Below are positions 1 to 12,100 of a stretch of DNA of 64,000 nucleotides, piece by piece; the stretch's first letter is position 1; every line of letters starts with the position of its first letter. This DNA is from Nannochloropsis salina CCMP1776 (Eukaryota; Sar; Eustigmatophyceae; Eustigmatales; Monodopsidaceae): assembly GCA_004565275.1 (NCBI GenBank), contig SDOX01000001.1:799696-863695 (forward strand). The letters run 5' to 3'. The translations under genes and the position numbers were made by a program. A model generated the notes under the pieces. The model ran no database searches and had not been told where the DNA came from. It worked only from the letters and a program-made list of their open reading frames with translations.

Positions 1-4
1 CAAC

Positions 5-850
5 ATGCCCATCACGACGGAGAGGCCGTCCTCCTCTTCTTTGGCAGGGCCTGCTGGCCCAAAACATGACAAGACAGAGCGCCTGAAGAGAGAGGCGAGG
101 CAGTACCGCGACGAAATAGCACGTAGAGGGGTCGTATATTTGTCTTCCCTTCCTCCTTACATGAAGCCGGCGAAGGTAAAACATCTTTTGGAAAAGATGG
201 CTCCAGTCACACGGTTGTACATGGTGGAAGAGGATGTCACCATACGGAAACGGCGCATCAAGGGCGGAGGGAATAAGAAGAAAAAATATGTGGAAGGATG
301 GGTGGAGTTTCAGGACAAAATGATGGCAAAAGAAGTTGCCGGGGCATTGAACGGATCCTTGGTGGGCGGGAAAAAGCACAATTTCTACCACGACGACATG
401 TGGGTGATGAAGTACTTGAGAGGCTTCAAATGGAGCCACTTAACGGAAAAATTGGCCTATGAGCGGCGCGTGCGCGAGCAGAAGCTGAGGATGGAGATGC
501 TCCAGGCCAAGAAGGAGAATGCCGCGTTTGTGGGGTTGGTGGAGAAGAAGAAGGAGCTGGAGGGTATGGAGGAGAGGAGACGGAAGGAGGGAAAGGAGGG
601 ACGGAGCCGGGACGACGAAGTCGGAGAAATCGGAGAAGGGAGGGAAACAAGGAGAGACCTTCGCGTGCTGCGCCGCTTCCGACAAGTGGCCCCCTTACGC
701 GATGGAGGGGAGCGAGGAGTGGCCGCTCGGGAGGGAGCAGAGGGGCTTACAGGGGAGGGGCTGGAAAGCGGAGGGAAGAAACGAAGGCGTGGGGAGGGTA
801 TGGACAAGGAGCTTCTCAAGGCGGTGTTTCAAGAACCCCGTCCCAAATGA
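5..850 (+). CDS. ESF2: ESF2/ABT1-like pre-rRNA processing protein
   Basis: Single-exon ORF of 281 aa. The order of features matches the ESF2 (yeast) / ABT1 (animal) family: a short N-terminus, then a degenerate RRM starting at GVVYLSSLPPYMKPAKVKHL (about residues 42-61) and ending at the family-typical HNFYHDDMWVMKYLRGFKW (about 126-144). A long charged, coiled-coil-like and basic tail follows (about 145-275). In yeast ESF2 binds the SSU processome and stimulates the helicase Dbp8 during early 18S rRNA cleavage, in the nucleolus. The ATG lies only 5 bases from the window edge, so a further upstream exon or start cannot be excluded. The tail is low complexity (Glu/Arg/Gly) and longer than in yeast. 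The family call is strong; the exact start is less so. Confidence 0.85.
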   Translation: MPITTERPSSSSLAGPAGPKHDKTERLKREARQYRDEIARRGVVYLSSLPPYMKPAKVKHLLEKMAPVTRLYMVEEDVTIRKRRIKGGGNKKKKYVEGWVEFQDKMMAKEVAGALNGSLVGGKKHNFYHDDMWVMKYLRGFKWSHLTEKLAYERRVREQKLRMEMLQAKKENAAFVGLVEKKKELEGMEERRRKEGKEGRSRDDEVGEIGEGRETRRDLRVLRRFRQVAPLRDGGERGVAAREGAEGLTGEGLESGGKKRRRGEGMDKELLKAVFQEPRPK

Positions 851-2178
851 AGCATAGTGCGCATCGTGTAAAGGCTGAGCATATAGAGGGGCGAAAGGGT
901 GATCAGAGACAGCGAAGAAAAAGACGCCGTCGACGGGACATACCGGCCCAAGCGTTTTGACGCGAGAAGGAAGCCCCTTGGCATTTCAAGCAGAGAGGAA
1001 CCTCTGCCCAACAAAGGAAGATAACCATGCCATGCTACATTCTCCCTGCGCTGTCACAAATTACTTGATGTTATTCTTCTGATCGCACGAAAATCAAAGC
1101 TGTGGGTGGCGCATTGTCCCAGGCGTCATGTACACGGCCGAGCAAAGCTTCCATACAGGGAAGGTCTCCCACGAGAGGCTCGCGCCAGGCGCTCATCCCC
1201 TCATTCCGAAGTTTTCCCTTGCATCGAGCCTGAGCTCCCGTGATATCAGCCCAACAATCAATCCCCCTTCATTCCCCCGTCGCATTTATAAGGCTGGCAA
1301 TACTATCGTATAAATTCAGCACCCGTGTCCTACCACATTACCCAGGGTTTTTTTCTCGTTTTCCTCCCCCATTGTCATCTCCTTGCCCTGCTTCACTTAC
1401 TCTGAGCAAGGGACGAAAGGGGCCCGCTCTCCTCCCACTCCGGATTTCCCGTCAATCCTCCCTGTCAGATCGCTCGCTCTGATAGGAGCAACACGCATGC
1501 GCATATCCTGTACCCCTCTCGACCTGCTCGCCCCGTGTCTCTCTCATCCCGCACATGCTTTCCGTTTTGCATATACATACGCGCCATTCCAGTTACACGT
1601 AGATCACAGGAAGGAGGCATCAGGTTTTCTGTTGCGTCACCGTCACGTTCCATGTCATCCTATCATAATGAATGTTCGCAAGACAGAAGGCTTTCCATCA
1701 ATTGCATCTCTTCGTAGCCCTCGCCCCGTCCCTCGATCGGCCCTACCACCATCATTTTTCACTGGGCTTTACAGGTCATGTGTGTTGCTTTCCTGGTCCC
1801 ACCACATCCACCTCTACAATCCTTTCTGTCTCCTGTGCTCAGATCTTTCCTCTCCTCTCGCAATCTTCTTATGGTGTTGTCTCATCATTCTTCCTGTCCT
1901 CAGTCTCCATTTCCATTTCAACTGGCAATCATCCGAGACTAGTGCCCGACATGCGAGATAAACAAGTTTGACTTCAAATGGAAACACACTCCACTCTACC
2001 TTTATTCCCGACAAAATTTAAATTCAAATGAACATGGGACCGCCATTCCACACACATTCTCCTGAAACCCCCTTAGGCAGTTCCCCGGTCCTCGTTGCTG
2101 CTCCCAGTTGCGTGGGTATGGCTCCCTTCTATGGCTGTGAAAACAATTCCTCTCGTCTGCTATTGCGGCTTGTAATAT
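851..2178. other. Intergenic region, no supported gene
   Basis: This is the convergent space between the ESF2-like gene and the MYB gene, so it should hold both 3' UTRs. Plus-strand ORFs here, the longest about 190 codons at 1383-1961, show no recognisable domain and have pyrimidine-rich, non-coding character. I see no tRNA or other structured RNA. Confidence 0.5.
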
Positions 2179-5100
2179 TTACTTCGGCTGGCTGAATTCT
2201 TCTTTTTTTCCTCCCCCCTGTTGGTTTTTGAGCTCCTCAATTTCTTGCTGCTGGCTCTGGTGGCTGAAAAGAACCTATGACAAACCAGCCATTAAGAAAA
2301 GGATGACGATTTACCGCATAAAATCACAGCGATTAGGACTCTTTTCCTTCGTGTATCTCCGTTCGCCTCTCGTCACACGGCAATAGACGATCCCTGGACC
2401 CGTCCTGCTTGCTCGGTCGACAAAGCCGGGTGCTGGTGCTGCTTGCCTACCTTAATAAAGTATTTTTGCGCATGTGTTCGAATTTGATCCGATGTCCTGG
2501 TCTGAACCATCCCTTGAATCTCCTTCCAGCTCTTTCCGTACTGCATCAAGCCCTCTAAAAATGCCGCATGCTCCTCCTGCGTCCATCGCCCCTCCCTCAC
2601 AACGGCCCCTTCTCCCCCAGGTCCATGGTTGTTCCCGTCTTGCACGGCCAACCTGTTGTCCCCTGCCGACTCTTGAGCCCCTCCGGTCGCCACGTGCGCA
2701 TGAAGCTGGTTGTTCCGAGCGCGGACACGGGCGGAGGGTGGCTTGCCCCCAGCCGACGCAGGGAACACCACCTTTCCCACAGAGGTCCTTCTCCCGGGCC
2801 CCTCACCCTCCGTCCTGCACCCAAAGTGTCCCTCTGGCTTCATTCCTCCTATCCCCGCGCCTGACTCCTGGCCCGCTCCCCGGTCCGCCCCCCTCCTCTC
2901 GCCCTCGTCCTCCTCGTCCCCCATAGAGACCACCGAGGAATTAGCGGACGGGAATTGAAAGGTAGGGATACGCGTGCTATTGCTGCTGCTGGTGCTGCTG
3001 GTGCTGTTCATGCGCTGGCCGAGACAGTAGTCCCCCTTGACCTTGGCCTCTGTCCCGCCTTGCGGGGGGTCCCCGGGAGAGAGGGAAGAGGAGGTGGCCG
3101 GAGAGAGAACAGAACCCTGAGCATGGCTGCCCGTCCCGTTGTTGTAGACAATGTGTGCCTGAACTTCCTGCGCGTGCGACGGCTGATCTGCCGAAAGAGG
3201 GAAGACCTGATCGACGATGCGATTGTTGGCTCGATCCACCTTGATGGTCAACCCCATGTGGTCACAGTTGTTCCTCTTCCTGGGCCCGTGGCTGCCCTTG
3301 TGGCCCTTCTCCCCCATGTCCACGCCGTCCAAACTGCCATCTCTCCTGCAGCCTTCCGCGTTCACCTCCGTCGCGTTCTCGGCCATCCCTGTACTTGGCT
3401 GCGGTTGCCAGGTGAGCGGTTGAATGGAAGGCACCGGAGCTCTGTCCCTGCCCAAGCGTCCTGCACCCGTGTGTCTTTGCGCGCTGTACCCTTTCCCACT
3501 CGTCCTGGATGAGAGGATGGTGGAAGGAAAGGCGTGGGGAGGGGAGGGCGCAGGGGCCGCCTGCAAATGGTGCCGCAGCTTCTTCTTCTGGAAGTATTTC
3601 TGCGCATGGGTCCGGACTTGTTCGGCCGTCCGCGTCTGCAAGATCGCGGCGATCATCCGCCAGCTTTTCCCAAAGCGTTGGAAGGCTTCCAAGAATTTCT
3701 CGTGCTCGAAACGAGACCACCGACCCTCCCGCACGGTCGTAGCGTCCGATTTCCTCCCGCCATGGGGGTCTCGATGGCCGCTGGAAGGACGGGAAAGCAT
3801 GCCCATCGGTCGAGATTGTCCCCAATTGCGGGCCGCCGCGCTGGTGGCTGCCGAGGAGGAGACACAGGACGATCGCGACGTCATACCGCTGCACCGACTC
3901 CGGCTTTCATTCTCCCCTTCGTCGCTGCTGTACATCCTGGCTTCCTCCTCTCCCTCGCCATCCTTCAGAGACCCTCCAGGCCATCGAGCAGTCACAATCA
4001 ACTCCTCGTCGCTGTCGATCGCTTCGTCGTCACTGCTTGCTCCGCTCATTTGCTCCTCACCGCTGCTGCTGTTGCTGCTGCTGCTGCTGCCGCTAGAGCT
4101 GCTCCCCAGGCTCTCGGCGCCGTCACTGTCCGTATCGCTGTGGTCACCTTCGCCGCCCTCGGAACGCTGTTGCCACCCGTACACAGGGCTCCCTCCGTTA
4201 AGAAAGAGACGGGGGTGCTTCAAGTGGGCTACCCCCGTCGAACATCCCAGGGGAGCGGGCGGGTATGCCAAGGCGAGGGGACGGTCCGCAACCTCCTCCT
4301 CCTCATCCTCCTCCTCCTCCTCCTCCTCCTCCTCCTCCTCCTCCTCGTCCGAAGAAATGAACATTGCGGATCTCTCGAAGCGCCGGCCAGGCAAGGCACA
4401 TGCAGGCAGATGGTGGTGGTGGTGGTGGTGGTGGTAGACGTTGGATGCCAGGGAGGAGGAGGAGGAAAAGGAAGACAGTCCTCCCGCGTCGAGGGAAGAG
4501 GCGCTGTAGGACGCCTCCTCCGGAAGCAAAGGCGGCCGCACTCCTCCCTCTGGGCGCAGTTCTTTGGAATCGAGGGACGTGGAAGAAGGGGTCGATGACC
4601 GGCTCCCAGCCTCGTCCTCGTGGTCCTCCAACTCCTTGATCAAAAGCGACATGGCCAGGGACGGGGGGCCCGTCCCTCCAGGCTTCCTCCCACTCTCCTT
4701 CCCCTTCTTCCCACTCCTGCTCGACGAAATCCCGCTTCCCCCACTCGTGCTGCTGCCGGACGTGAGGTTCCCACGGCTCAGGTCGTCCGACATGGAGAGA
4801 GAGGATAAGGAAGCCGATGCCACGGAAGACGCCTTCTCGTCTTCCGCCTCTCCCGTGGCCGTCCAGGACGCACCCTTGGGCTCAGGGGAGGGGCGGGTCA
4901 CGACAGGGGGCGCTTTCACTTGGAAGGATTTTCCTGCAGCCGAGCTTTCCCCTGCTCGGCCCTCCTCCTTCTCGACCAGGGGCGCGTCAGGCACCTCCGA
5001 CATCCGGGTCGTGACCCTCGGCTGGCGTGCGTCCGCCTCACACGCCCTGAGCCCCCACGCCGTTGCCTCCGCCTCGTGGACCTGCTGGCGTCGTCCTTCC

Positions 5101-6410
5101 ACGGGCGGAGCTAAGTCCACGCCGCATCTCCTCGGAAGCTGAGCGTAGGAGCCTGCAGGAGAGGGGTGTTGGTGTACGTGCGAGTCCGGATGGGAAGTCA
5201 CGTACGGCCTGCCAAAGCACTCAAGAGACTGCCACTGGCTTTCGTTGTGTCCGTGCAGGCCCGAATCGGGGACGGCGTAGGCACCGAGCGGGTCATGCCC
5301 GGCTTCTCCCGCCTGGGCGAACTCGCCAGGTCCCCCTACCCGGCCGATCTTGACGCGCTTCGCCGCCTCGCTTTTTCGGCCTGCTTGGGAGTTTATGCCC
5401 GTGGTAGCAGGTAGGACAGAGGACGTCAGATCCGTACTAGAGCCCCCGTCAAGGCTGGCGCGCGAGCTGCGTTGGTGCTTTTCCATTCCCCCGGGGTGTT
5501 CCTTCTTCTGGAAAAATTTCTGCGCGTGCGTCCGCACTTGCTCTGAGTTCCTCGTCTGCAACAGGCCAGCAATGTCCTTCCAAGACCGCCCAAATCGCTC
5601 ATACCCGTGCAAAAAGATCGTGTGCTCCTCCTTCGTCCACCGCCCTTCCCGAGCTGCCTGACGCTTTGCCTGCGGGGGCTTCAAGGGGGGGTATCCTACG
5701 TCTTCCCACCCCTCCCTATTGCCCTTCGGCTCTTTACCGTGGGACTGGCCGAAGCCAAGCAGGCTGGGAGCCGGCAAGCCTAACGATGGCGCCGGATACC
5801 CTACAGGAAAGGCTGGATTCGACCCCCCTCTGAGCTCATCCGCGGGAGCGCGCAGCGAGGCGGCGCACGGCAAGAAGGAAGACTCAGGTGGGCCGTCGCG
5901 GAAGTGGTGGCCATAGGTGCGTTGTAAACCGGGCGGCAGATTTGCGCAGTTGATACTATCTCTTATGTATTGCCCTCTCGCAGTGTTTTCATCCCGCTTC
6001 ACAAACCCCTTGGTGTCGATCTCCTCCTCGTCGCACCCTGGCCTTTCAGAAGGCCTAGGCACCCGGCCTTCGTGCTCTGCATGGAGACCGTTTCCACAAG
6101 GATTGTGCGAATTATGCCTGGATGTCGAAGAAGGCTTGTCCACGGGCAGCGCATGTACCAGGCCCCAGCCTTCGAAAGCTCCGGGAAGTGCGACACGATG
6201 CCTGCTATCGTTGCTGTTCAACGTGGTCACTGAAAGCTGTTCGGCCATGGGTTCCGTGTCAGGGCATCGCATGGTCGAGAAAGTCGATGGCTGACTTGGC
6301 ACGTCTCTGTTTCCTGTCGTGAGCGTGCTTGGATGGCAGGAAGGAGGTGGATCTTGCTGGGGGCGCGCGCCATCAGGCGGCCAGGATGCGGCGGGACTCG
6401 CACTGAGCAT
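2179..6410 (-). CDS. Three-domain SHAQKYF-class MYB-related protein
   Basis: Two exons: 2451-6410 and 2179-2274. The donor follows the last MYB helix (..QKYFIK/gtaggc) and the acceptor is ..gtcatag. The join gives 1351 aa and a short coiled-coil tail ([16 protein letters not shown]). Without splicing the frame stops at 2373. Three MYB/SANT repeats of the plant CCA1/KUA1 type lie near residues 253-305, 888-940 and 1270-1320. Each begins REGRW and ends R-T-H-A-Q-K-(F/Y)-F, the third-helix signature of single-repeat SHAQKYF MYBs that bind GATAAG-like boxes. The linkers are low complexity: a His run, a long Glu/Asp run coded at about 4300-4350, and Ser runs. It is probably a nuclear DNA-binding regulator. 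The targets are unknown. Three such domains in one chain is unusual. Confidence 0.85.
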
Positions 6411-9102
6411 GGGTGGCGACTGCTTAGACGTCCCGTTTTTGTTCTAAGATAGTTCGCAAAAATGTAGGGTGGAAAAGTGGTAAGCTGAGCGTGTTTGTCG
6501 CTTTCATGAAAGACAGGACATCGAAGTGGGGCGAAAAATGAAGCTCTGGGACGCGAAAGAAAAGACGTTCGTAAGTCAGTATTAGAGTTGTCTTGTCGCC
6601 CGACAGAAAGATCAGACCCTTCTTTGCGAATGGCTGCGCGCTTTATGCTGGTTGTGAACGAACATGACCACACAGGTGAAGGACAAGTTGTCATCTCAGG
6701 TTGTCTCCTTTGTGAAATGTCCGCGAAGGCGTCGTAAGTGCCACAGGCAAGTAAAAAGAAGTGTCTCGTCGACATAAGGGCCAGGAGGACTCACGCGTGA
6801 CGGGCTTTATGGGACTGCCTTGTTGAGGCACGGAACAGACGCATCAAACACTATAGACCGAAGCAAACAATTCCCAGGGCTTTGCGTGGCCCGTGGAAGA
6901 CCCGTGCGTCGCGGCAAACGGCGGCAAGATTACGGTCAAGCACATGCTCACTTGTTGCACACAGTGATCCAACTTGCTGGGAATGTCCCAGTCGTAAGTT
7001 TTGGATGGTGGCAAAGATCTTCCCAACATCAAGGAAGATAGAATCTGCAGAGCGGCGAGCAGCGAGCAAAGTGGGTTGAAGATAGAGGGAAGGCGCACAC
7101 CCGCGCAACTTTGACAGGCACTGCTCAATATGCACGCCAGCGTCACACTCGTCTGATACATAATTTACTTTGTCTTTTTGATTGGTGACGCATACTTCGC
7201 GTTCAGAAAATTTTAAATCGTCCTGGTTGCTTGGTAAGGCATGCCTGGGAAGAACAAGGGCAAGCCGGCCGGCCCATGTGAAGATCGATGGTGGAAATGA
7301 ACATTTGATTAAGCGCAATGGATGTTTGCAGGGCGTAAATCATTTCTGTTGGAGTAGATAAAGTAGCTTTTGGAATAAGTTATGCGAAAGACAGATTCCT
7401 TGAACCGTGTAGATACTCCCTGTGTGCCGTAGCTTCATGCAAGGCTACCAGCGGGCTCTTGACAAGTATGTGTGAATGACAATGTGCTCTTGGAGTTGCA
7501 GACATTGGAATCCTGGGAAACGGAGGTTCTGCTAGACTGGTACAAAGCTGTGCGAGCCAATTTTTTGCTGTATTATACAGGTTTCGTCATCATCGCCCTC
7601 CCATGACCGTTCAGATCTTCACTTAACATGTGTTCTAACCGCAACCATTTTGGGGCAAGAGGTTATCATCGGCAGAAATTCTATACAAAGGGGACTGCTC
7701 GATACATCTGCTGTGATCTCATTCATCCATGATTTATACTTGTGGGGGGCGCTGCAGAATTAGATTGCCGATTTATATATGATAGGTGGTGATCGCCTTA
7801 TTCGAACGCCAAAAAAAATAAAAGTCTGCCATCCACAGCTGTTGGTAACAATAATGCCAGCAAGCATTTCACTATATCCTGGAAGCGCAGGCCTCTTTTC
7901 TTCATGTGAAGAGTGAACCACGCGATCTAATCCCCCGGGTAAGTAAAGTACAATAGCATGACTGAAATTCTATTGCCGCGGCCACTGTCGACGTTAGGCT
8001 GATGATATGCCTAGGATATATGGAATGACAATCAAGCTTAGCTTAGATTTCGGGGGATGAACGGAGATGGTCCGTTTATGCGATAGAAGCTATACTATGC
8101 GATATGAATATTTGATTGCCGCCTTGATCACGCTTTTATCGTCTGCTCGGCATCTCAAATGCGCTTTCATGTTCACGAATGCGCGATAAGAGTGCAAACT
8201 GATACCTCCCTCTCAAATATGTTGTCGAAGAATATTATGCGAAACCTCTAAATGGTGAAGGCGGTAGCATCGAGGCATTGCCTGCACAACTAGGACATGC
8301 GAGGCTGATGTCGGTGTTTCAGCCCATAGATCATGATATGTATTGCGGTTGCATGAAGAAAAAAAGCCTATAGCCACATTACAAAGTGTGTTGCAAAAAA
8401 TGAAAAAAGATAAAATCTGATGGCTCACTTTTTCCAGGACTGCTCTACCTTGTTCTATTCCTGGCCACGGACTTGAATAAATATCACAGAAATTTGTCTG
8501 AAAATCGATCCGAAGTGCACTACTGGTGCTTGCATCGGGTTTTAAATTCACCCACAAAAAAACTGTTTGTAGATGTCTCGTAAGAATGGAAGAAAACTAG
8601 CGAAAAATTGCTTCATTGAGAACGTACAACAACGGCAACCGAGCGAATAGAAGCCAGAGACGATGGAGAAAACAAGATACATTATAGGAAACAATCATCA
8701 TTGCCTGCAGTATCAAAAAATAAAACAGAAAAATGGGGAAACAAGCATTTCTTCACATTTTAGTAATGCCTCAGATTTGTCACCGGTATCTGTGTAGTAT
8801 CAAGTGTCGGGGGCTTTTTCTTTGTATAAGTGAGCTCATCCTTAAATGAGAGGGTGGTGAGCCGTAAATCTTCTATCAAAAAATATCTAAATTTCCAAAT
8901 TTGCCTGATTTTGTCCGGTGGTCCCGTACATTATGTCGTCGAGCGTACCGAAAATGGACAATGACCGTTACTCTTAACGGCCCGCAACGGTCAGCTAGTC
9001 TGATCGCCTAATGTGCCTACAATCTTCCAAACCACAGCCAAAATAAACTGATCATATTCACGCCATTGTTGCAATCACTATTAGGTATTTCCATGACATG
9101 GA
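6411..9102. other. Long AT-richer divergent intergenic region
   Basis: 2.7 kb between the divergent MYB (minus) and VPS34 (plus) genes. From about 7100 onward it is clearly poorer in G+C than the flanking genes, with many A/T runs and frequent stops in all frames. The short ORFs (up to about 180 codons at 6227-6775) lack recognisable domains. It must hold both promoters; no motif can be assigned with confidence. Confidence 0.5.
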
Positions 9103-12100
9103 ATGTCGAAAACCTTTGACGAGTGCAAAATTTGCAGCAGCAGCAGCAGCAGCAGCGGCGGCGAAAGCAGTCAAGACGAAGGGTGGACGGAGGGGGAAGA
9201 AGAGGCGTTGCCTCCCAAGAACTCAACAATAATTTCCGAAGATACATCATACTCTACTGGAACCCATTGTTGCATTAAGTTTGCATGTCGTGTGCTACGT
9301 TTGGAACTACCGGTCGACGGGCCCAAATCGTTTTTAGGTATCGAGAGGGAAAAACTAGTTGTGACCTGTCAACTTCGCGGGCCTGCTGATTGTGACGTGG
9401 AAACCAGTAGCTTTAATGTCGCTAGTACGACCTTACCTACAAGCTACAATTTCTCAGAACGACATATATGTTGGAATCAAGCTGTGAACCTCATGACCAT
9501 AGAATGGTCAGAGGAGCTGGTTTCATTAAGGCAAGCTTTCGCTGGCGCTGCTTTACACTTCATGCTATGGTCATCGTCTGCCCTCTTAGGACAGGCAGAT
9601 TTCCCCTTAAATGTCATTGACAGTGAGAACCCTCTAGGCCCTCAAATAGTCCAACTTCGCTTCACTCACGCTGCACGAAAAGGACAGGTGCAAAACCACT
9701 CGTATGAAAGCTGGAAACTTCAGAAGGCAAGCTCAACGGGATCCTTTCGGTCTCCGCGACCCAGCGATCTACCGGTACCTAAAGCAATGCCTTTGACAAA
9801 AATGCGGCAACGCATAGTTTCAGAACCGTCTTGTTTAGGTGACAGCGGAGAGAAACATTCGCCGACTCCTCCTGAGCCGAAACTCGCCCATGACAGTCTC
9901 GAGTCTGCGTCTATGTCAGCATCCGAGGTCTCCACTTCCTCCGACTATTGGCCCGAAGAAGCCGCATTGGTATTTGAGATTTATTTCCCCCCTCGCAGAC
10001 TTCCATCACTGCCAAGAACAGCCCCTCTCTCCTCTCACGGTATCTGGCAACGCATGCAAGGCCTAATAGCCCGACCTTCCGACGCGCTGACCTCTGAGGA
10101 AGCCGACTTGCTCTGGCGCCATCGGCACACAGTCATACCACAGGATTCTCGAGCACTGGTGAAATTGTTGCGGGCATGGATGCTTTCGACGGCGTTCCAA
10201 TACGATATGTGCACCCAGCAGCTTCGGCGTGTGCAAGATCCAGAAGCGCACGTGCTCAGGGCGGGTGGGGATGACTTTGAGGAATCTGCTTCCGAATTTT
10301 TAAGTCCCGTTCTAGAACTATTGGAAATCTGGCGTGCTGGACCTAATGATCTGTCCTTCATGGACGCTATGAAATTGTTGGGAGCGTATTTCGTCCACCC
10401 GGCGATTCGATCTCTTGCCTTGCAGAGGTTAGAGGAGGCAGCGGACGAGGAACTTTCGTTCTTCTCGCTCCAGTTGGTACAGCTACTCCGCTATGAGGCG
10501 ACGTTTTCGATCGTTCCCTCTCCTGATCCTGTCATTGATTCGACGCCGACAAGCATAGATGTCACGACCTCCCTCCGGGGGGGGGGATATACTCGTGACG
10601 CCAAGATAGATACAAGCCCTGCTACTGGCTTCCCGCCTACGGCCAGGGCTAATCGGCTGGGGCGTCCAAGATCCCTTGGAAAACTTCTTATAGAACGGGC
10701 GTGTCGTAAACTGGAATTAGCGAACGCGCTGTTTTGGCACCTGGAATCACAGATGAAGCACGACCGTAAGAATGGCCACAAGTTCGAGGCGGTCCGTTTT
10801 GCTTTGTTGTACACCTTGCGCGAATCTAATGAGGAGGTCTACAAAGCACTTTGCGGACAAGACAAATGGTTTAAAAGTATCATCAAAATCCAATACGACG
10901 TACGGGAAGGTCCAGGACTGCGCGAGCGAAAGCAAGCAAGGCTTCGTAGTCTACTAGCAGAGAAGAAATTGTGCGAGGCGCCTTTTCCAGTGCCTTTACC
11001 CGTTGACACTTCCACCTTCGTCACGCGATTAGATGCGACGTCAGCATGTATTTACGGCAGTACGACTTATCCAGCTTTCATAACTTTCCTTTCATCGCCT
11101 TCTGGCCACGACTTGAATGCCGACATTCCTCTTGAAACGGCAGAAAGGGACATGTGCGAGAAAAGTTGGTTTGCCCATTCTTCGACGGCAATTGAGAAGG
11201 ACGAATTGAAATCTTCCTATAGCCTCTCAGTCTTAGGGCATACTCCTTCCATGTGGCTTTCTCCAAGACAACCGCCGCGTCAGCAACTTCACGACCTGGA
11301 AAGCTCTTCAACCAAAGGGAAAGTCTTGATTTTCAAATGCCGGGAGGATCTGCGACAGGATCAACTCGTGCTTCAGCTTTTTAATCTTATGGATACCATT
11401 CTGAAGCATGAACTGGGCCTGGATCTTTGTCTGACGCACTACAGCGTCATGGCCATGGGGTCAGGAGAGGGAGTGGTCCAGTACGTCCCCCACGCCTATA
11501 CTATAGCAGACATCTTAGCTTCGACTGACCTTACCAGCTCAGTTTCGGCAAACAAAAGCAAGATTATGGCCTTCTTCAGAAAGCATAGCACTCGACTTAA
11601 ACGAGATAACGGAGAGGAGAAGATAAAAGAAGAAGAGAAAACGAACGTTAAGGGGGGAAGGGAGGGTCGGGAAGAGGGTGATGGAATGGAGAATAGTGCA
11701 ATGGAGGTCGATCCGAAGGTCATGGACACGTATGTCAAGAGCTGTGCGGGGTATTGTGTGATGACACATTTGTTGGGGATCGGGGACCGCCATCTGCATA
11801 ATATCATGCTCTGTCCTGACGGCCACCTTTTTCATATTGATTTCGGCTTCATTCTGGGTAAAGATCCCAAGCCTACCCCGTTGCTTGGGCCATTCCGACT
11901 CTCATTATCTATGGTAGAAGGGATGGGGGGGAAAGAGCATGAGAACTTTAAGCGCTTTAAGCAGCTGTGCACGGTGGCTTTCCTATGTTTGCGCCGACAT
12001 GCCTCTCTAATTATATGGGTTGTTGGTTTGATGGTTGATGCGGGCCTGAAAGATCTAGGAGGAACAGCACACGTCGCACGGAGTTCGGGCATTCGTGAAG

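Noticed and set aside
1383-1961. 192-codon plus ORF
   Set aside because: Pyrimidine-rich composition, several overlapping frames open at once, no recognisable motif.
3424-4598. Plus-strand ORFs of 337 and 354 codons inside the MYB gene
   Set aside because: They arise from the reverse complement of Ser, Glu and His runs of the MYB protein.
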